A stretch of 24,122 bases of DNA from a virus, in IMG/VR virus record IMGVR_UViG_3300034106_002716, positions 1 through 24,122 of that record; one strand, given 5' to 3'. The notes beneath the pieces are model-generated. The model had not been told where the DNA came from. It ran no database searches and saw only the letters and a list, made by a program, of their open reading frames with translations. Below are positions 12,687 to 21,011 of this stretch, piece by piece. How positions within the stretch are numbered: position 1 is the stretch's first letter; each line of letters starts with the position of its first letter. A program made the position numbers and the translations under genes.

Positions 12687-13511
12687 ATGGCTGAAACTAC
12701 AATAGCAGGCCGCCAGATACGCGATGGAGCTATAACCAACGCGAAAGTAGCTGCAGGTGCTGCAATAGATTCAAGTAAATTAGCGGACGGCGCAAACTTT
12801 GTCAAGAAGGATGGGAGCGTAGCGTTTACGGGTGCTCAGTCAATGGGTAACAACAAGCTTACTACCCTTGCGACTCCGACAGACTCAGGGGATGCTGCAA
12901 CGAAGGGATATGTAGATACGCAAATATCTGGATTACCAAGCGCTTACAAGTATCGAACTGTAAAAGCGGCAACAACTGCAAATATCAATTTAAGCAATCC
13001 CGGAACGGATACCTTTGACGTCGTAACTTTAACAAGTGGGGATAAGCTTTTAGTCAAAGACCAAAGCACCCAAAGCCAAAACGGTATCTATGTTTTCAAC
13101 GGATCTTCAAGCGCTTTGACTCGCAGTAGTGATTCGGACGCATGGGACGAGCTTGTAGGTTCTCTTGTTTATGTCGATCAAGGTTCTACTCAAGGCGAAT
13201 ATAGATACTATTGCACTTCAAATAGTGGCGGTACTCTCGGTTCTACGGCGGTTGTATATGTACGTGATTTAAGCGGTACTCTGACTAATAGCAACTTCGT
13301 ATTTGAAGTCACTCCGAGCGGAACTATAGATGGCTCGAATACGGCCTTTACTTTACCTGACACTCCGACTGCAGGGACTCAAAGGCTTTATCTAAATGGT
13401 CAGAGACTCAAGAGCGGCGCGGGGAATGATTACACGATTTCAACGAATACAATCACGATGGCTACAGCTCCGATTAGCGGAGATATTCTTCTTTGCGATT
13501 ACATGAAGTGA
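12687..13511 (+). CDS. Tail fibre protein
   Basis: A 274-residue fibre protein with features common in phage fibres: I-R-D-G-A-I-T-N-A-K-V near the start, then I-D-S-S-K-L-A, the classic D-A-A-T-K-G-Y-V-D motif (about residues 67-75), a central beta-rich part with S-Q-N-G-I-Y-V-F (about 134-141), and a C-terminal domain shared with the upstream gene. No collagen repeats are present. It probably forms part of the receptor-binding fibre on the tail. Which end is tail-proximal cannot be read, though the N-terminus is the usual one. Confidence 0.85.
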   Translation: MAETTIAGRQIRDGAITNAKVAAGAAIDSSKLADGANFVKKDGSVAFTGAQSMGNNKLTTLATPTDSGDAATKGYVDTQISGLPSAYKYRTVKAATTANINLSNPGTDTFDVVTLTSGDKLLVKDQSTQSQNGIYVFNGSSSALTRSSDSDAWDELVGSLVYVDQGSTQGEYRYYCTSNSGGTLGSTAVVYVRDLSGTLTNSNFVFEVTPSGTIDGSNTAFTLPDTPTAGTQRLYLNGQRLKSGAGNDYTISTNTITMATAPISGDILLCDYMK

Positions 13512-13515
13512 TAAG

Positions 13516-13767
13516 ATGCCAACAACAAAACTAAATAACGGTCAACTTCCCGATTCGCTCTCAAGCAAGACAATCGGGACAAGCAATACAATCAATACGA
13601 ATCTTGAGAAGCTATCCATTGCAGGCGGGTCAAATGGTCAGGTATTATCTACAAATGGTAGTGGTACTTTGTCTTGGATCACTGCAAGTGGTGGAGCTTC
13701 AGATGCTTACGACTTTGGGACTTTCGCAGCCCCTGCAGATTTTACACTAGATATGGGAACATACTAA
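13516..13767 (+). CDS. Short fibre-like protein
   Basis: An 83-residue protein of low complexity rich in S, T, G and N. It begins M-P-T-T-K-L-N-N-G-Q-L-P and contains the fibre-like phrase G-G-S-N-G-Q-V-L-S-T-N-G-S-G-T-L-S-W, which is common in long phage fibres upstream of the tip domain. It may be a piece of a once longer fibre or a short capping subunit. It ends one base before the next ATG, so it is expressed with the adhesin gene. Confidence 0.65.
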   Translation: MPTTKLNNGQLPDSLSSKTIGTSNTINTNLEKLSIAGGSNGQVLSTNGSGTLSWITASGGASDAYDFGTFAAPADFTLDMGTY

Positions 13768-13768
13768 A

Positions 13769-14974
13769 ATGGCTTTGAAATTAAGACGCGGTACGAGCAC
13801 TAATCGTACAAGTATCACTCCTGCAGAAGGAGAGCCTATATTTACAACCGATACCAAGAAACTATATCTCGGTGATGGTTCGACTGCAGGCGGTGTAGAA
13901 ATTGGCGGAGTTGCTGACGGAGACAAAGGCGATATTACTGTTAGCAGTTCAGGAGCTACTTGGACTGTAGATAATGACGCGGTCACTTATGCAAAGATTC
14001 AAAATGTATCAGCCGCTTCAAAACTATTAGGCCGTGGTGACTCAGGTTCAGGCGATGTGCAAGAGATTACGCTAGGCACGGGTCTCACAATGACAGGCAC
14101 TACTTTGGCCGCGAGTGGTGGTGGTAGCGCTCCTCAAGTGCAAGTAGATACTATTACAAGTTCACAAACTTGGACTCCTCCTGCGTGGGGTAAATACTTT
14201 AAGGTATTATTGTATGGCGCTGGTGGTGGTGGCGGCGCAGGTGGAAGATATGCAACTACATCTGACAGATGTGGTGGTGGTTCAGGCGCAGGGTCTCCAG
14301 CGGTAATAGCCGATTATACAGCTACTCAAATTACAGGTTCTGTAAGTATAACTATTGGAGCTGGTGGGACTGGCGGAGCTGGACAAACTACAAATACAAC
14401 TGCAGGCGCTAATGGTACTGCTGGAGGTGACTCTACTTTCGGAAGTCTATTGAAATGTATTGGCGGTGGTGGTGGAAATGGTGGTAGTACATCGAGTGGA
14501 TCAGGCGGTGTTCAATATATTACAAATAGTATATTTGGTAACTCTTCTGGTGGTAGTTCATCTAATGGAGCTACAGGTAATGTATCTCAGAGATCATGGA
14601 CAGTAAATGAGGCTAATTCAATAACAGGTGGATACAGAGGTGGTGGTGGATCAGGTCAAACTGCAAACTCTACATCATCTACTCAGGGTGGATCTCATGA
14701 TTACTGGACTGGTATCTACTCATCAGTAGCAGCTTCATCTGGTGGTACAAACGGTGGTAATGGAAACAACGGCGTAACATTCACACATGGTTATGCTACG
14801 CTTGGAACTCCAGGCGGCGGCGGATCATATAAAACAGGACAAGCGACTGGTGCTGGTGGAAATGGACAATATGGATGCGGCGGCGGCGGCGGTGCTGCTT
14901 CTGACAATGGATTCACAAGCGGCGCAGGTGGGAATGGTGGTGGTGGTATTTGTATTATTATTACAGTAGGATAA
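13769..14974 (+). CDS. Glycine-rich receptor-binding adhesin/fibre tip with Mtd-like N-terminus
   Basis: A 401-residue protein. Residues 1-45 (L-K-L-R-R-G-T-S-T-N-R, E-G-E-P-I-F-T-T-D, K-K-L-Y-L-G-D-G-S-T) match the small N-terminal domain shared by the Bordetella phage tropism determinant and many fibres. A middle beta region follows (L-L-G-R-G-D-S-G-S-G-D-V-Q-E-I-T), then from about residue 150 to the end a glycine-rich domain with many G-G-G-G runs and aromatic or Ser/Thr residues between. Glycine-rich tips of this type form polyglycine-helix sandwiches that recognise host surface receptors in some T-even-like phages. No reverse transcriptase or template repeat is visible, so diversification by a DGR is not supported here. 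Confidence 0.82.
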   Translation: MALKLRRGTSTNRTSITPAEGEPIFTTDTKKLYLGDGSTAGGVEIGGVADGDKGDITVSSSGATWTVDNDAVTYAKIQNVSAASKLLGRGDSGSGDVQEITLGTGLTMTGTTLAASGGGSAPQVQVDTITSSQTWTPPAWGKYFKVLLYGAGGGGGAGGRYATTSDRCGGGSGAGSPAVIADYTATQITGSVSITIGAGGTGGAGQTTNTTAGANGTAGGDSTFGSLLKCIGGGGGNGGSTSSGSGGVQYITNSIFGNSSGGSSSNGATGNVSQRSWTVNEANSITGGYRGGGGSGQTANSTSSTQGGSHDYWTGIYSSVAASSGGTNGGNGNNGVTFTHGYATLGTPGGGGSYKTGQATGAGGNGQYGCGGGGGAASDNGFTSGAGGNGGGGICIIITVG

Positions 14975-14978
14975 ACAC

Positions 14979-15206
14979 ATGAGATATGCGGTAATTAATA
15001 CAGCTACGAACGCAATTGAAAATATAATTATTTGGGACGGTGAGTCTATTATTGAGCTTCCTGATGGTTGTAATGCAGTGCCTTGTACTGAAGATCACGA
15101 TGCTCAATGGAGTAATAGATTTCAAGCGCCCGAGCAAGCAGAGCTTAATGCAGAGCAACAACTATTGCAGGCTCTTTTAGAAAAATACGGGATTCCTAAT
15201 CAGTGA
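14979..15206 (+). CDS. Small fibre-associated protein, possible tail-fibre assembly factor
   Basis: A 75-residue protein starting M-R-Y-A-V-I-N-T, with I-I-W-D-G-E-S and L-P-D-G-C-N-A-V, then a helical acidic tail with Q/E/L and an I-P-N-Q end. Short proteins of this form (…V-W-D-G…P-D-G…) are very often encoded just after tail fibre genes, and some act as assembly chaperones, but the function is not proven. Its stop overlaps the GTG start of the phosphoesterase (GTGA). Confidence 0.65.
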   Translation: MRYAVINTATNAIENIIIWDGESIIELPDGCNAVPCTEDHDAQWSNRFQAPEQAELNAEQQLLQALLEKYGIPNQ

Positions 15207-16066
15207 GTCAATACAGACCGCGCTTAAACGATCAAGAATACGCTGCTATACTAAACTATAGACAAGGCAAGCGGTTTGATCCAGATGCAATCCAAGTGGA
15301 AGAGCCGAGCAGAGTTCCTGAATGGCTTAACACTATGGACGATGGACGCGAGGAAGTTTTACCGACGCTTCGCATTCAAGGCAAGACGGCGGTCTTCAGT
15401 GATATTCACTTAGGCATCCATGACAAAGCGGCGCTTATTTCAGCGATTCAATATGCTAAGCAGGATAGAGTAGAAAACATCATTCTGAATGGCGATATAC
15501 TTGACGCGGCTCAAATCTCAGGATATCCAAAGCATCCAGACGCGCCAAAATTCCTGAATGAATTGGAACTTACCAAGCAGTTTTTAGACGGATTGCGGTC
15601 CGAGTTCAAAGAGCAAACAATCTACTTTAAGCTCGGCAATCATGAAGACAGATTGCAGCGGTATTTGATGGCAAAAGCCGACGCGGTTGCAGAGCTGATT
15701 CATTACCGACAACTCTTAAAACTAGATGAGCTTGATATTCGCTTTGTCGAATCTACACAGTTTATGAGAATAGAAAATACATACATAGTGCATGGTCACG
15801 AGATGAAAGTCTCAGGCGGCGTAAACCCCGCCCGCGCTTTGATTCTCAAAGCGGCGGCGAATGTAGTGATGGGTCATGTGCATCGTACTTCTTTTGCATC
15901 TATCAAGAGCTTGGACGGTAAGTTTTACAAGGCATATACAACGGGCTGTTTATGCAAGCTGAAACAAAACTATATGCCACACTCAAATAGCAATCATGGT
16001 TTTGCAATTGTGCAAGAGAATGGTATGGTAGATAATCTCTTTATTGAGAATGGAGTAGTGCAATGA
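15203..16066 (+). CDS. Calcineurin-like metallophosphoesterase
   Basis: A 287-residue enzyme starting at GTG within a GTGA overlap. It has the full two-metal motif set: S-D-I-H-L-G (D67, H69), N-G-D-I-L-D (D98), G-N-H-E-D (N146, H147), V-H-G-H-E (H198) and M-G-H-V-H (H225, H227). It hydrolyses a phosphoester or phosphodiester; the substrate could be a nucleic acid end, nucleotide or phosphoprotein. The first about 60 residues are an extra segment before the catalytic core. Similar genes are widespread in phages, usually without known role. It lies between fibre and packaging genes and overlaps the next by four bases. Confidence 0.88.
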   Translation: MSQYRPRLNDQEYAAILNYRQGKRFDPDAIQVEEPSRVPEWLNTMDDGREEVLPTLRIQGKTAVFSDIHLGIHDKAALISAIQYAKQDRVENIILNGDILDAAQISGYPKHPDAPKFLNELELTKQFLDGLRSEFKEQTIYFKLGNHEDRLQRYLMAKADAVAELIHYRQLLKLDELDIRFVESTQFMRIENTYIVHGHEMKVSGGVNPARALILKAAANVVMGHVHRTSFASIKSLDGKFYKAYTTGCLCKLKQNYMPHSNSNHGFAIVQENGMVDNLFIENGVVQ

Positions 16067-16539
16067 GATTCAATGATGTGCTTAATGCGATGATGATAGT
16101 TGCAGTCTTGCTTATTATTGGCTTTGTTTCAGGGCTTCACATAGGCAAGACAAGCCAAAAGAGAGTAACTGATACTATTACAAGGGTCGAGGTCTTAGAG
16201 CGCCCTGTAACGATTAGAGACTCAGTACATACGAAGTCGGTCATGGTACGAAATCGCGATACGGTTTATTTCCTAGATCGCCCCGTTGAAATCCCTTGCG
16301 GAGATACTGCATTTGTAGCTCAAAGTGATAGCGTAATTACAGCGACTCAAGATACAATCAATATGGCTTTTGCCTATGCAAATCGCAAGGGGCACTTCTC
16401 ACTTGTTTACCGCCCGCGCCCTGACTCAATTAAGGTAATTACTTTACCGACTGAAGTTCGTACGGAAAGCAACTGGGGATGGGTTGTTGGTGCTCTTGGT
16501 GTTGGATTAGGTTTGGGAGTTTATTATGGCAGGCGCTGA
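16063..16539 (+). CDS. Membrane protein with N-terminal anchor, spanin-like candidate
   Basis: A 158-residue protein with a membrane segment at residues about 9-25 (A-M-M-I-V-A-V-L-L-I-I-G-F), a polar and possibly periplasmic middle rich in T, V and R (D-T-I-T-R-V-E-V, R-D-T-V-Y-F, D-T-I-N-M-A), and a second hydrophobic glycine-rich stretch at the end (about 138-154, W-V-V-G-A-L-G-V-G-L-G-L-G). Phages of Bacteroidota often encode such proteins, sometimes near lysis genes. A spanin or membrane-anchored accessory role is possible but unproven. Its last codons overlap the terminase small subunit by 14 bases. Confidence 0.6.
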   Translation: MRFNDVLNAMMIVAVLLIIGFVSGLHIGKTSQKRVTDTITRVEVLERPVTIRDSVHTKSVMVRNRDTVYFLDRPVEIPCGDTAFVAQSDSVITATQDTINMAFAYANRKGHFSLVYRPRPDSIKVITLPTEVRTESNWGWVVGALGVGLGLGVYYGRR

Positions 16540-16864
16540 TAATCTCAAAGGACATAGCTTCAGAGACAAGCCCGAGCGTATCAATAGAAATGGTAGGCCA
16601 AAGGGTTCGATAACCTATGTCAAAGACCTTGCAATGATGGCGGCGCAAGAGCTATCAAAGCCCGGCAAAACTAAAGAAACTGTAGCGGCTGAAATTATCG
16701 ATATGCTGATTCATAAAAAGATCTTGCTAAAAGAAGATATAACAGCCATGAAACTACTAATGGAGTTACTGACTCACTTGAATAATCAAGTAGCAGAGAA
16801 AGGCAAAATGATAATTGAGTGGGGTTCACAAAATGGACACAGTGATCAGGATAAAACCGCATGA
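16526..16864 (+). CDS. Terminase small subunit-like DNA-binding protein (DUF5681-like N-terminus)
   Basis: A 112-residue protein. Its N-terminus N-L-K-G-H-S-F-R, then N-R-N-G-R-P-K-G-S, is the basic motif found at the start of many DUF5681-type phage proteins, which precede terminase large subunits. The rest is helical (M-A-A-Q-E-L, V-A-A-E-I-I-D-M-L, M-K-L-L-M-E-L-L). Its role would be to recognise packaging sites and recruit the large subunit. The assignment rests on position and the N-terminal motif. It overlaps the large subunit by 32 bases if that gene starts at 16833. Confidence 0.72.
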   Translation: MAGADNLKGHSFRDKPERINRNGRPKGSITYVKDLAMMAAQELSKPGKTKETVAAEIIDMLIHKKILLKEDITAMKLLMELLTHLNNQVAEKGKMIIEWGSQNGHSDQDKTA

Positions 16865-17993
16865 CAAACAGCTTGAGATACTTCGGAATAGGAAGCGCTT
16901 TAATGTTGTTCGGTGCGGCCGTCGCTTTGGTAAGTCTTATCTGGCTTTTGCTTTGGCCCTTGAGAAAATGCTGGAAATTGATGGCTCGTATGTTCTCTAC
17001 ACCGCGCCCTCATACACCGAGCTCTCAGGAAGAGAAACCGAAGCACAAAATTTCTTTGCACCGCTTGGCGCAACTTACAAACAAGGCCAGATTAAACTAG
17101 GCCGCAGTACATTGGTTTTGCAAGGTATTTACCGAGCGGATGGCTTAAGAGGTAATAAGTTTCATCGAGTGATTTGCGATGAGTGGGCACACTGCCCGAA
17201 TGCTGAAGATGACTGGAACTTTGTGCTTAGTCCGATGCTAGCAGATTATGAAGGAGATGCTTATTTCTTCTCAACGCCAAAAGGCAAGAATCACTTTTGG
17301 CAATTAGATCAGCTCTCCGAGACTATGGAAGACTGGCAATCATTCCACTACTCGACATACGACGGCGGGCAAATCAAGATAAGCGAAGTTGATAGACAAA
17401 AGGAACTATTACCGAGCTTGGTTTTCGCGCAAGAGTTTCTTGCAGAATATGTCGATAGATCAGCGGCTAAGATCAAGCGCGAATGGTTACGCACGACAAA
17501 CGGTCAAGAATGCACGGCGTATTACATCGGAGTTGACCTTGCAATTAGTCAGAAAGAGACTGCAGATTATACTGCGATTGTGGTAATAGGCACGACAAAA
17601 GATGGCGAGGTAGTTGTAGTCGAAGCCGATCATTTTAGAGCGCAGTTCCAAGAGATAGGGCGCAAGATCATGTCAGCCGAGCAACGATGGAACGCAAGAG
17701 TAGTTGCAGTCGAATCAAATCAGGCGCAGGCCTGGATGGTTCAAGAGCTGAAAAGAAATACTAAAATGAATGTCGTAGGTGTGAGAGCGGATAGAGATAA
17801 GGTTATACGCTTTCAGCCTGTAGAGGCACGATATGAGCAAGGGCTTGTCTATCATGTCCCTCATATCAATCCAGAATTTACCGAGGAGCTGCTAAGTTTT
17901 ACAGGCACTCCGCAAGACAAGCATGATGACTTTATTGACGCGTTGGGTTATGCCTTCAACGCTATTCGCAAAACTCCACAGATATATGTATGA
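16833..17993 (+). CDS. terL: Terminase large subunit (ATPase/nuclease packaging motor)
   Basis: A 386-residue packaging motor; the ATG at 16833 is preferred over an in-frame TTG at 16815. The ATPase part shows Walker A G-R-R-F-G-K-S (29-35) and Walker B V-I-C-D-E-W-A-H (D116, E117), with a coupling-like F-F-S-T-P-K-G after it. The C-terminal RNase H-like nuclease shows G-V-D-L-A (D235), V-A-V-E-S-N (second acidic residue) and D-D-F-I-D-A-L-G-Y (D365, D366, D369). It cuts concatemeric DNA and pumps it into proheads through the portal encoded next. The length is short for the family but all catalytic parts are present. ATGA overlap with the portal. Confidence 0.92.
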   Translation: MDTVIRIKPHDKQLEILRNRKRFNVVRCGRRFGKSYLAFALALEKMLEIDGSYVLYTAPSYTELSGRETEAQNFFAPLGATYKQGQIKLGRSTLVLQGIYRADGLRGNKFHRVICDEWAHCPNAEDDWNFVLSPMLADYEGDAYFFSTPKGKNHFWQLDQLSETMEDWQSFHYSTYDGGQIKISEVDRQKELLPSLVFAQEFLAEYVDRSAAKIKREWLRTTNGQECTAYYIGVDLAISQKETADYTAIVVIGTTKDGEVVVVEADHFRAQFQEIGRKIMSAEQRWNARVVAVESNQAQAWMVQELKRNTKMNVVGVRADRDKVIRFQPVEARYEQGLVYHVPHINPEFTEELLSFTGTPQDKHDDFIDALGYAFNAIRKTPQIYV

Positions 17994-20005
17994 GTCTACT
18001 TGACCAACTTAGAGATAGAATCGCGGCTGCAGTTGCACCGCGAAGAAACGACAGACCGTATATTCGGTCGGGTGGCTCTCGCAATATCGGTGCGACTCAA
18101 GTCGGTAATGAGTTAAGCGCCTCGCTTCGAGGGACGGTTTTCGCTTGCTTGCAGCATAGAGCAAATGCTTTGAGCGGTATCAAGTTCGATGCATACAAAG
18201 AGCAAAATTGGGAAAAAGAGGAACTCGGACGCGGTCACTGGACTAATGAGCTGCTATCAAATCCGAATCCGTATTTCACACGCTCTCAAGTCTTTGGCTA
18301 TATTGAAAACTGGCTTAGTATCAATGGCAATGCGTTTATATGGACTCCGACAAACGGCTACCGCGTGCCTTTGCAGATGTGGGTACTTAACCCTACAAGA
18401 ATGCGAGTCATTAAAGGGGAAAATAACTTCATTGATGGGTATGTTTATCAGTCAGCGCAAGAGGGTAATATCGCCATACCTGAAAAGGAGATTATTCACC
18501 TTGCGAAGCTCCACCCCGCCTCGCGTCCTGAAGAAATTATCGGAATGAATATCTTTGGTGTTGGTCTTGTTTCAGCCGCTTTGGAATATGCGAACATAGA
18601 CCGCGAAGTTAGTGCTTATTTAGCTCGCCTCTTTGCGAATAATACCGTCCCGCCGCTTATTGCGAAGTTTCCCGAAAGGTTTGACCAAGACGAATGGCAA
18701 AAGCTTAAGTCTGCATGGAATGAAGAACTACCAGACTACAAGCTCCGCGCTTTGCTTGGTGGTGGGATGCAATTAGAACTACCGCCAAAAGGCGAGCTTG
18801 CAGTAAGCTATGACGCGGTAAGCCGAGATACCCGCGCTCAAATCGCTCAAGTCTTTGGCGTGCCTCCTGGAATGCTCGATGGCTCGTTCCAAAACAGAGC
18901 AACTGCAGAGGTTCAATTCGCAATCTTTAGACAAAACACGATAGACCCCGAAGCGCTCTACATTGCTGAAGAGTTTACGCGTCATTTTAGACGCTGGGAA
19001 GAGGATGTCTTAATCGAAGCGCAACCATATGAATATGCAGATCCCGACGCTGATATGAGGCAAGAAGAGTTCGAGCTTAAGTGGGGAATTAAGACGATCA
19101 ACGATGCAAGAGGCGAGCGCGGATATGATCCGATACCTGAAGGCAATACGCCGCTTATTGCTAATGGTTTTGTCCCGCTTAACGCGGCCGTAAATCCCGC
19201 TCCCGCGCCCGTGGTTGCACGAAAACTCTTAACAAGGGCAAACGCCAAACTCCCTATCGTTACAGCCGATGCAAAGGATTTGTTTTGGAGAAACTTTGAT
19301 GGGATAACTGAAGCGAATGCTGGTGCTTTGGAAAATGTAGTTGAGATGATCATAGCTCAAATCAAAGAGCAAGTTTTTCAATTAGCAGATGAGGGTGTAA
19401 TTAGCCTTTCAACTGTTGATATTCCTGATAGCGAACTTGCAAAGTATGATGCAATCATAGCCGAGGCCGCAAATCAAGTAGCTACCGAACTCTATGCGAC
19501 TCTTGCAATCGAAGGCGGCGTTCCTCCAACTGCAGAGGTTATTGCACTTGTCGAAGAGTCAAGCGCTCAAATCCGAGATTCTATCGGAGTTATCAAGCAA
19601 GAAGTCCAAGCGACTTTAACTGCAAATGCTGGTAAGGATAAAGACGAATTATTTAAGATACTAACAAGCAAGTTCGACTCACTGCAAACAAGCAGAGCGC
19701 GTGCAATTGCAAATACAACAAGCGCAAATGTGACAAGCGGAATGCAATACGCCGTGTACAAAGATGAAGGCTTCAAAATGGTATGGCTAACTCAACGCGA
19801 TAACCGCGTAAGACCAGCACACGCCGCCATGGAAGGCTCGACTCAAGGCGCGGATGGATACTTTACGGTAGTGACTGAAGTCAAAGATAAAGAAGGCAAT
19901 ATCATTGAAGTCAAAACCGAAAAAGCAAAGCGCCCTCTTGGCTCTGGTCTAAGCGCTTCAAATGCAGTCAACTGCAGATGCCAATTATTCCCAGTGGAAA
20001 TGTAA
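17990..20005 (+). CDS. Portal protein fused to Mu F/SPP1 gp7-like minor head domain
   Basis: A 671-residue fusion. Residues 1 to about 395 are an HK97-type portal (early R-G-T-V-F-A-C-L-Q-H-R-A, then L-L-S-N-P-N, I-I-H-L-A, G-V-P-P-G-M-L-D-G). After a Pro/Ala-rich linker (about 398-412) a helical region leads into a Mu F-like domain (about 560-671): S-R-A-R-A-I-A-N-T-T-S, W-L-T-Q-R-D-N-R-V-R-P-A-H and the final N-C-R-C-Q-L. The portal forms the dodecameric DNA channel at one capsid vertex; the minor head domain usually belongs to a separate few-copy protein that is ejected or guards the channel. The fusion would give twelve copies fixed at the portal. Four-base overlap with terL. Confidence 0.88.
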   Translation: MSLLDQLRDRIAAAVAPRRNDRPYIRSGGSRNIGATQVGNELSASLRGTVFACLQHRANALSGIKFDAYKEQNWEKEELGRGHWTNELLSNPNPYFTRSQVFGYIENWLSINGNAFIWTPTNGYRVPLQMWVLNPTRMRVIKGENNFIDGYVYQSAQEGNIAIPEKEIIHLAKLHPASRPEEIIGMNIFGVGLVSAALEYANIDREVSAYLARLFANNTVPPLIAKFPERFDQDEWQKLKSAWNEELPDYKLRALLGGGMQLELPPKGELAVSYDAVSRDTRAQIAQVFGVPPGMLDGSFQNRATAEVQFAIFRQNTIDPEALYIAEEFTRHFRRWEEDVLIEAQPYEYADPDADMRQEEFELKWGIKTINDARGERGYDPIPEGNTPLIANGFVPLNAAVNPAPAPVVARKLLTRANAKLPIVTADAKDLFWRNFDGITEANAGALENVVEMIIAQIKEQVFQLADEGVISLSTVDIPDSELAKYDAIIAEAANQVATELYATLAIEGGVPPTAEVIALVEESSAQIRDSIGVIKQEVQATLTANAGKDKDELFKILTSKFDSLQTSRARAIANTTSANVTSGMQYAVYKDEGFKMVWLTQRDNRVRPAHAAMEGSTQGADGYFTVVTEVKDKEGNIIEVKTEKAKRPLGSGLSASNAVNCRCQLFPVEM

Positions 20006-20024
20006 TTAAAATAGAGGTTTTAAT

Positions 20025-20999
20025 ATGAATTTAATAACACGCGAGCTGAACCTACAACTTAGGGACGGCTACGAAATGGAGGAAGGCTACGAAGAGAAAG
20101 AGAATGATCTCTATACTTTCGTAGTTTCAACTCCCGAAGTAGACCGCTATGGGACTATCATAGTTCCAAGCGGAATAGACTATCAAGCATATCTAAATAA
20201 TCCCATAGTCTTAGCTCAGCATGACTCGGACAAGTGGCCTATCGGTCGCTGTTTGGGTTTTGCAATGAATGGCGAAAACTTGGAAGCGACAATTCAAATT
20301 GAGTGTATTACCGAAGAGGGTAAGAAACTCAATAAGCTAATCAATGCAGGTTTTGTGAAGGCCGTATCAGTTGGTATCATTCCAAACGAATACGAAGAGC
20401 AAACAATCGACGGTCAAAAGGTAACTGTTTACACAAAGTCCGAGCTTGTAGAATTTAGTGTCGTATCAGTTCCTGCAAATCGCCAAGCCTTGCTTAAGAA
20501 ATCAATCAAGACATTACTCCAAGATTCAATTCAAAAATACAAAAAGGAAAAGAGAATGTTAACCCCAGAGATCGAAGCCAAGATCAAAGACGAACTTCTT
20601 CCGGCAATTAAGGAAGCTTTTGTCAATGAGGTAATTAATCTCGGCTTTTCACCTGAAGAAGCCGAAGCATCTGTAAACGCTTTTATCACTGCAGGCGCTC
20701 CTCCAATGCTAGCAGTTTTGCAAGGCGAAGTAGAGCCTGAAGTAGCCGAAGAACCAGAAGCCGCCGAGCCCCCAGTCGAAGTGGTATCAGAGTCCATCGA
20801 GGCTAGTTTCGAGGTTCCTGAAACTCGGGTCGGTAAGAAAATTGCAGCTTCAACACAAGCGCAAATTAATGAAGGTATGGATATGATTCAAAACGGTTAC
20901 AAGATTATCAAATCTGCAGTAGCCGGCGAAGCAGGCCGTTCAATTACTTTGAATATGCCGAAGAAACTCAATACAGACGAATTACTCAATTTAATCTAA
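20025..20999 (+). CDS. Prohead maturation protease (HK97/S78 type) with C-terminal scaffold region
   Basis: A 324-residue protein. The first about 155 residues are an HK97-family prohead protease: T-P-E-V-D-R-Y-G-T-I, catalytic H66 in L-A-Q-H-D, S115 in A-V-S-V-G, and the typical end E-F-S-V-V-S-V-P-A-N. It cleaves scaffold and capsid N-terminal regions during head maturation. Residues about 178-324 are acidic and helical with a P/E/V-rich stretch (about 238-268), looking like an assembly scaffold. An in-frame ATG at 20556 with AAGGA upstream could make that part alone. It lies between the portal and capsid genes, the standard order. Confidence 0.88.
   Translation: MNLITRELNLQLRDGYEMEEGYEEKENDLYTFVVSTPEVDRYGTIIVPSGIDYQAYLNNPIVLAQHDSDKWPIGRCLGFAMNGENLEATIQIECITEEGKKLNKLINAGFVKAVSVGIIPNEYEEQTIDGQKVTVYTKSELVEFSVVSVPANRQALLKKSIKTLLQDSIQKYKKEKRMLTPEIEAKIKDELLPAIKEAFVNEVINLGFSPEEAEASVNAFITAGAPPMLAVLQGEVEPEVAEEPEAAEPPVEVVSESIEASFEVPETRVGKKIAASTQAQINEGMDMIQNGYKIIKSAVAGEAGRSITLNMPKKLNTDELLNLI
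20556..20999 (+). CDS. Probable nested in-frame scaffold protein (internal start)
   Basis: Codon 178 of the protease gene is an ATG preceded by AAGGA eight bases upstream in an A-rich, open-looking context, just where the protease domain ends and the helical acidic region begins. Translation here would give a 147-residue free scaffold, as lambda Nu3 is made from within the protease gene C. The supporting evidence is the site and the domain boundary; production of the short form is not shown. Confidence 0.5.
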   Translation: MLTPEIEAKIKDELLPAIKEAFVNEVINLGFSPEEAEASVNAFITAGAPPMLAVLQGEVEPEVAEEPEAAEPPVEVVSESIEASFEVPETRVGKKIAASTQAQINEGMDMIQNGYKIIKSAVAGEAGRSITLNMPKKLNTDELLNLI

Positions 21000-21011
21000 G
21001 GATATTGCATA

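Noticed and set aside
14216-14970. CRISPR-like or tandem DNA repeats in the GGTGGT-rich region
   Set aside because: The pattern follows glycine codons of one long frame, with irregular spacing and no unique spacers.
13769-14974. Diversity-generating retroelement target, suggested by the Mtd-like N-terminus
   Set aside because: No reverse transcriptase, template repeat or adenine-rich variable repeat was seen; this N-terminal domain is widespread in fibres without a DGR.
16815-16832. TTG start six codons earlier for the terminase large subunit
   Set aside because: The in-frame ATG at 16833 begins just before the conserved part and needs no rare start; the six extra residues show nothing family-like. 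It cannot be excluded.
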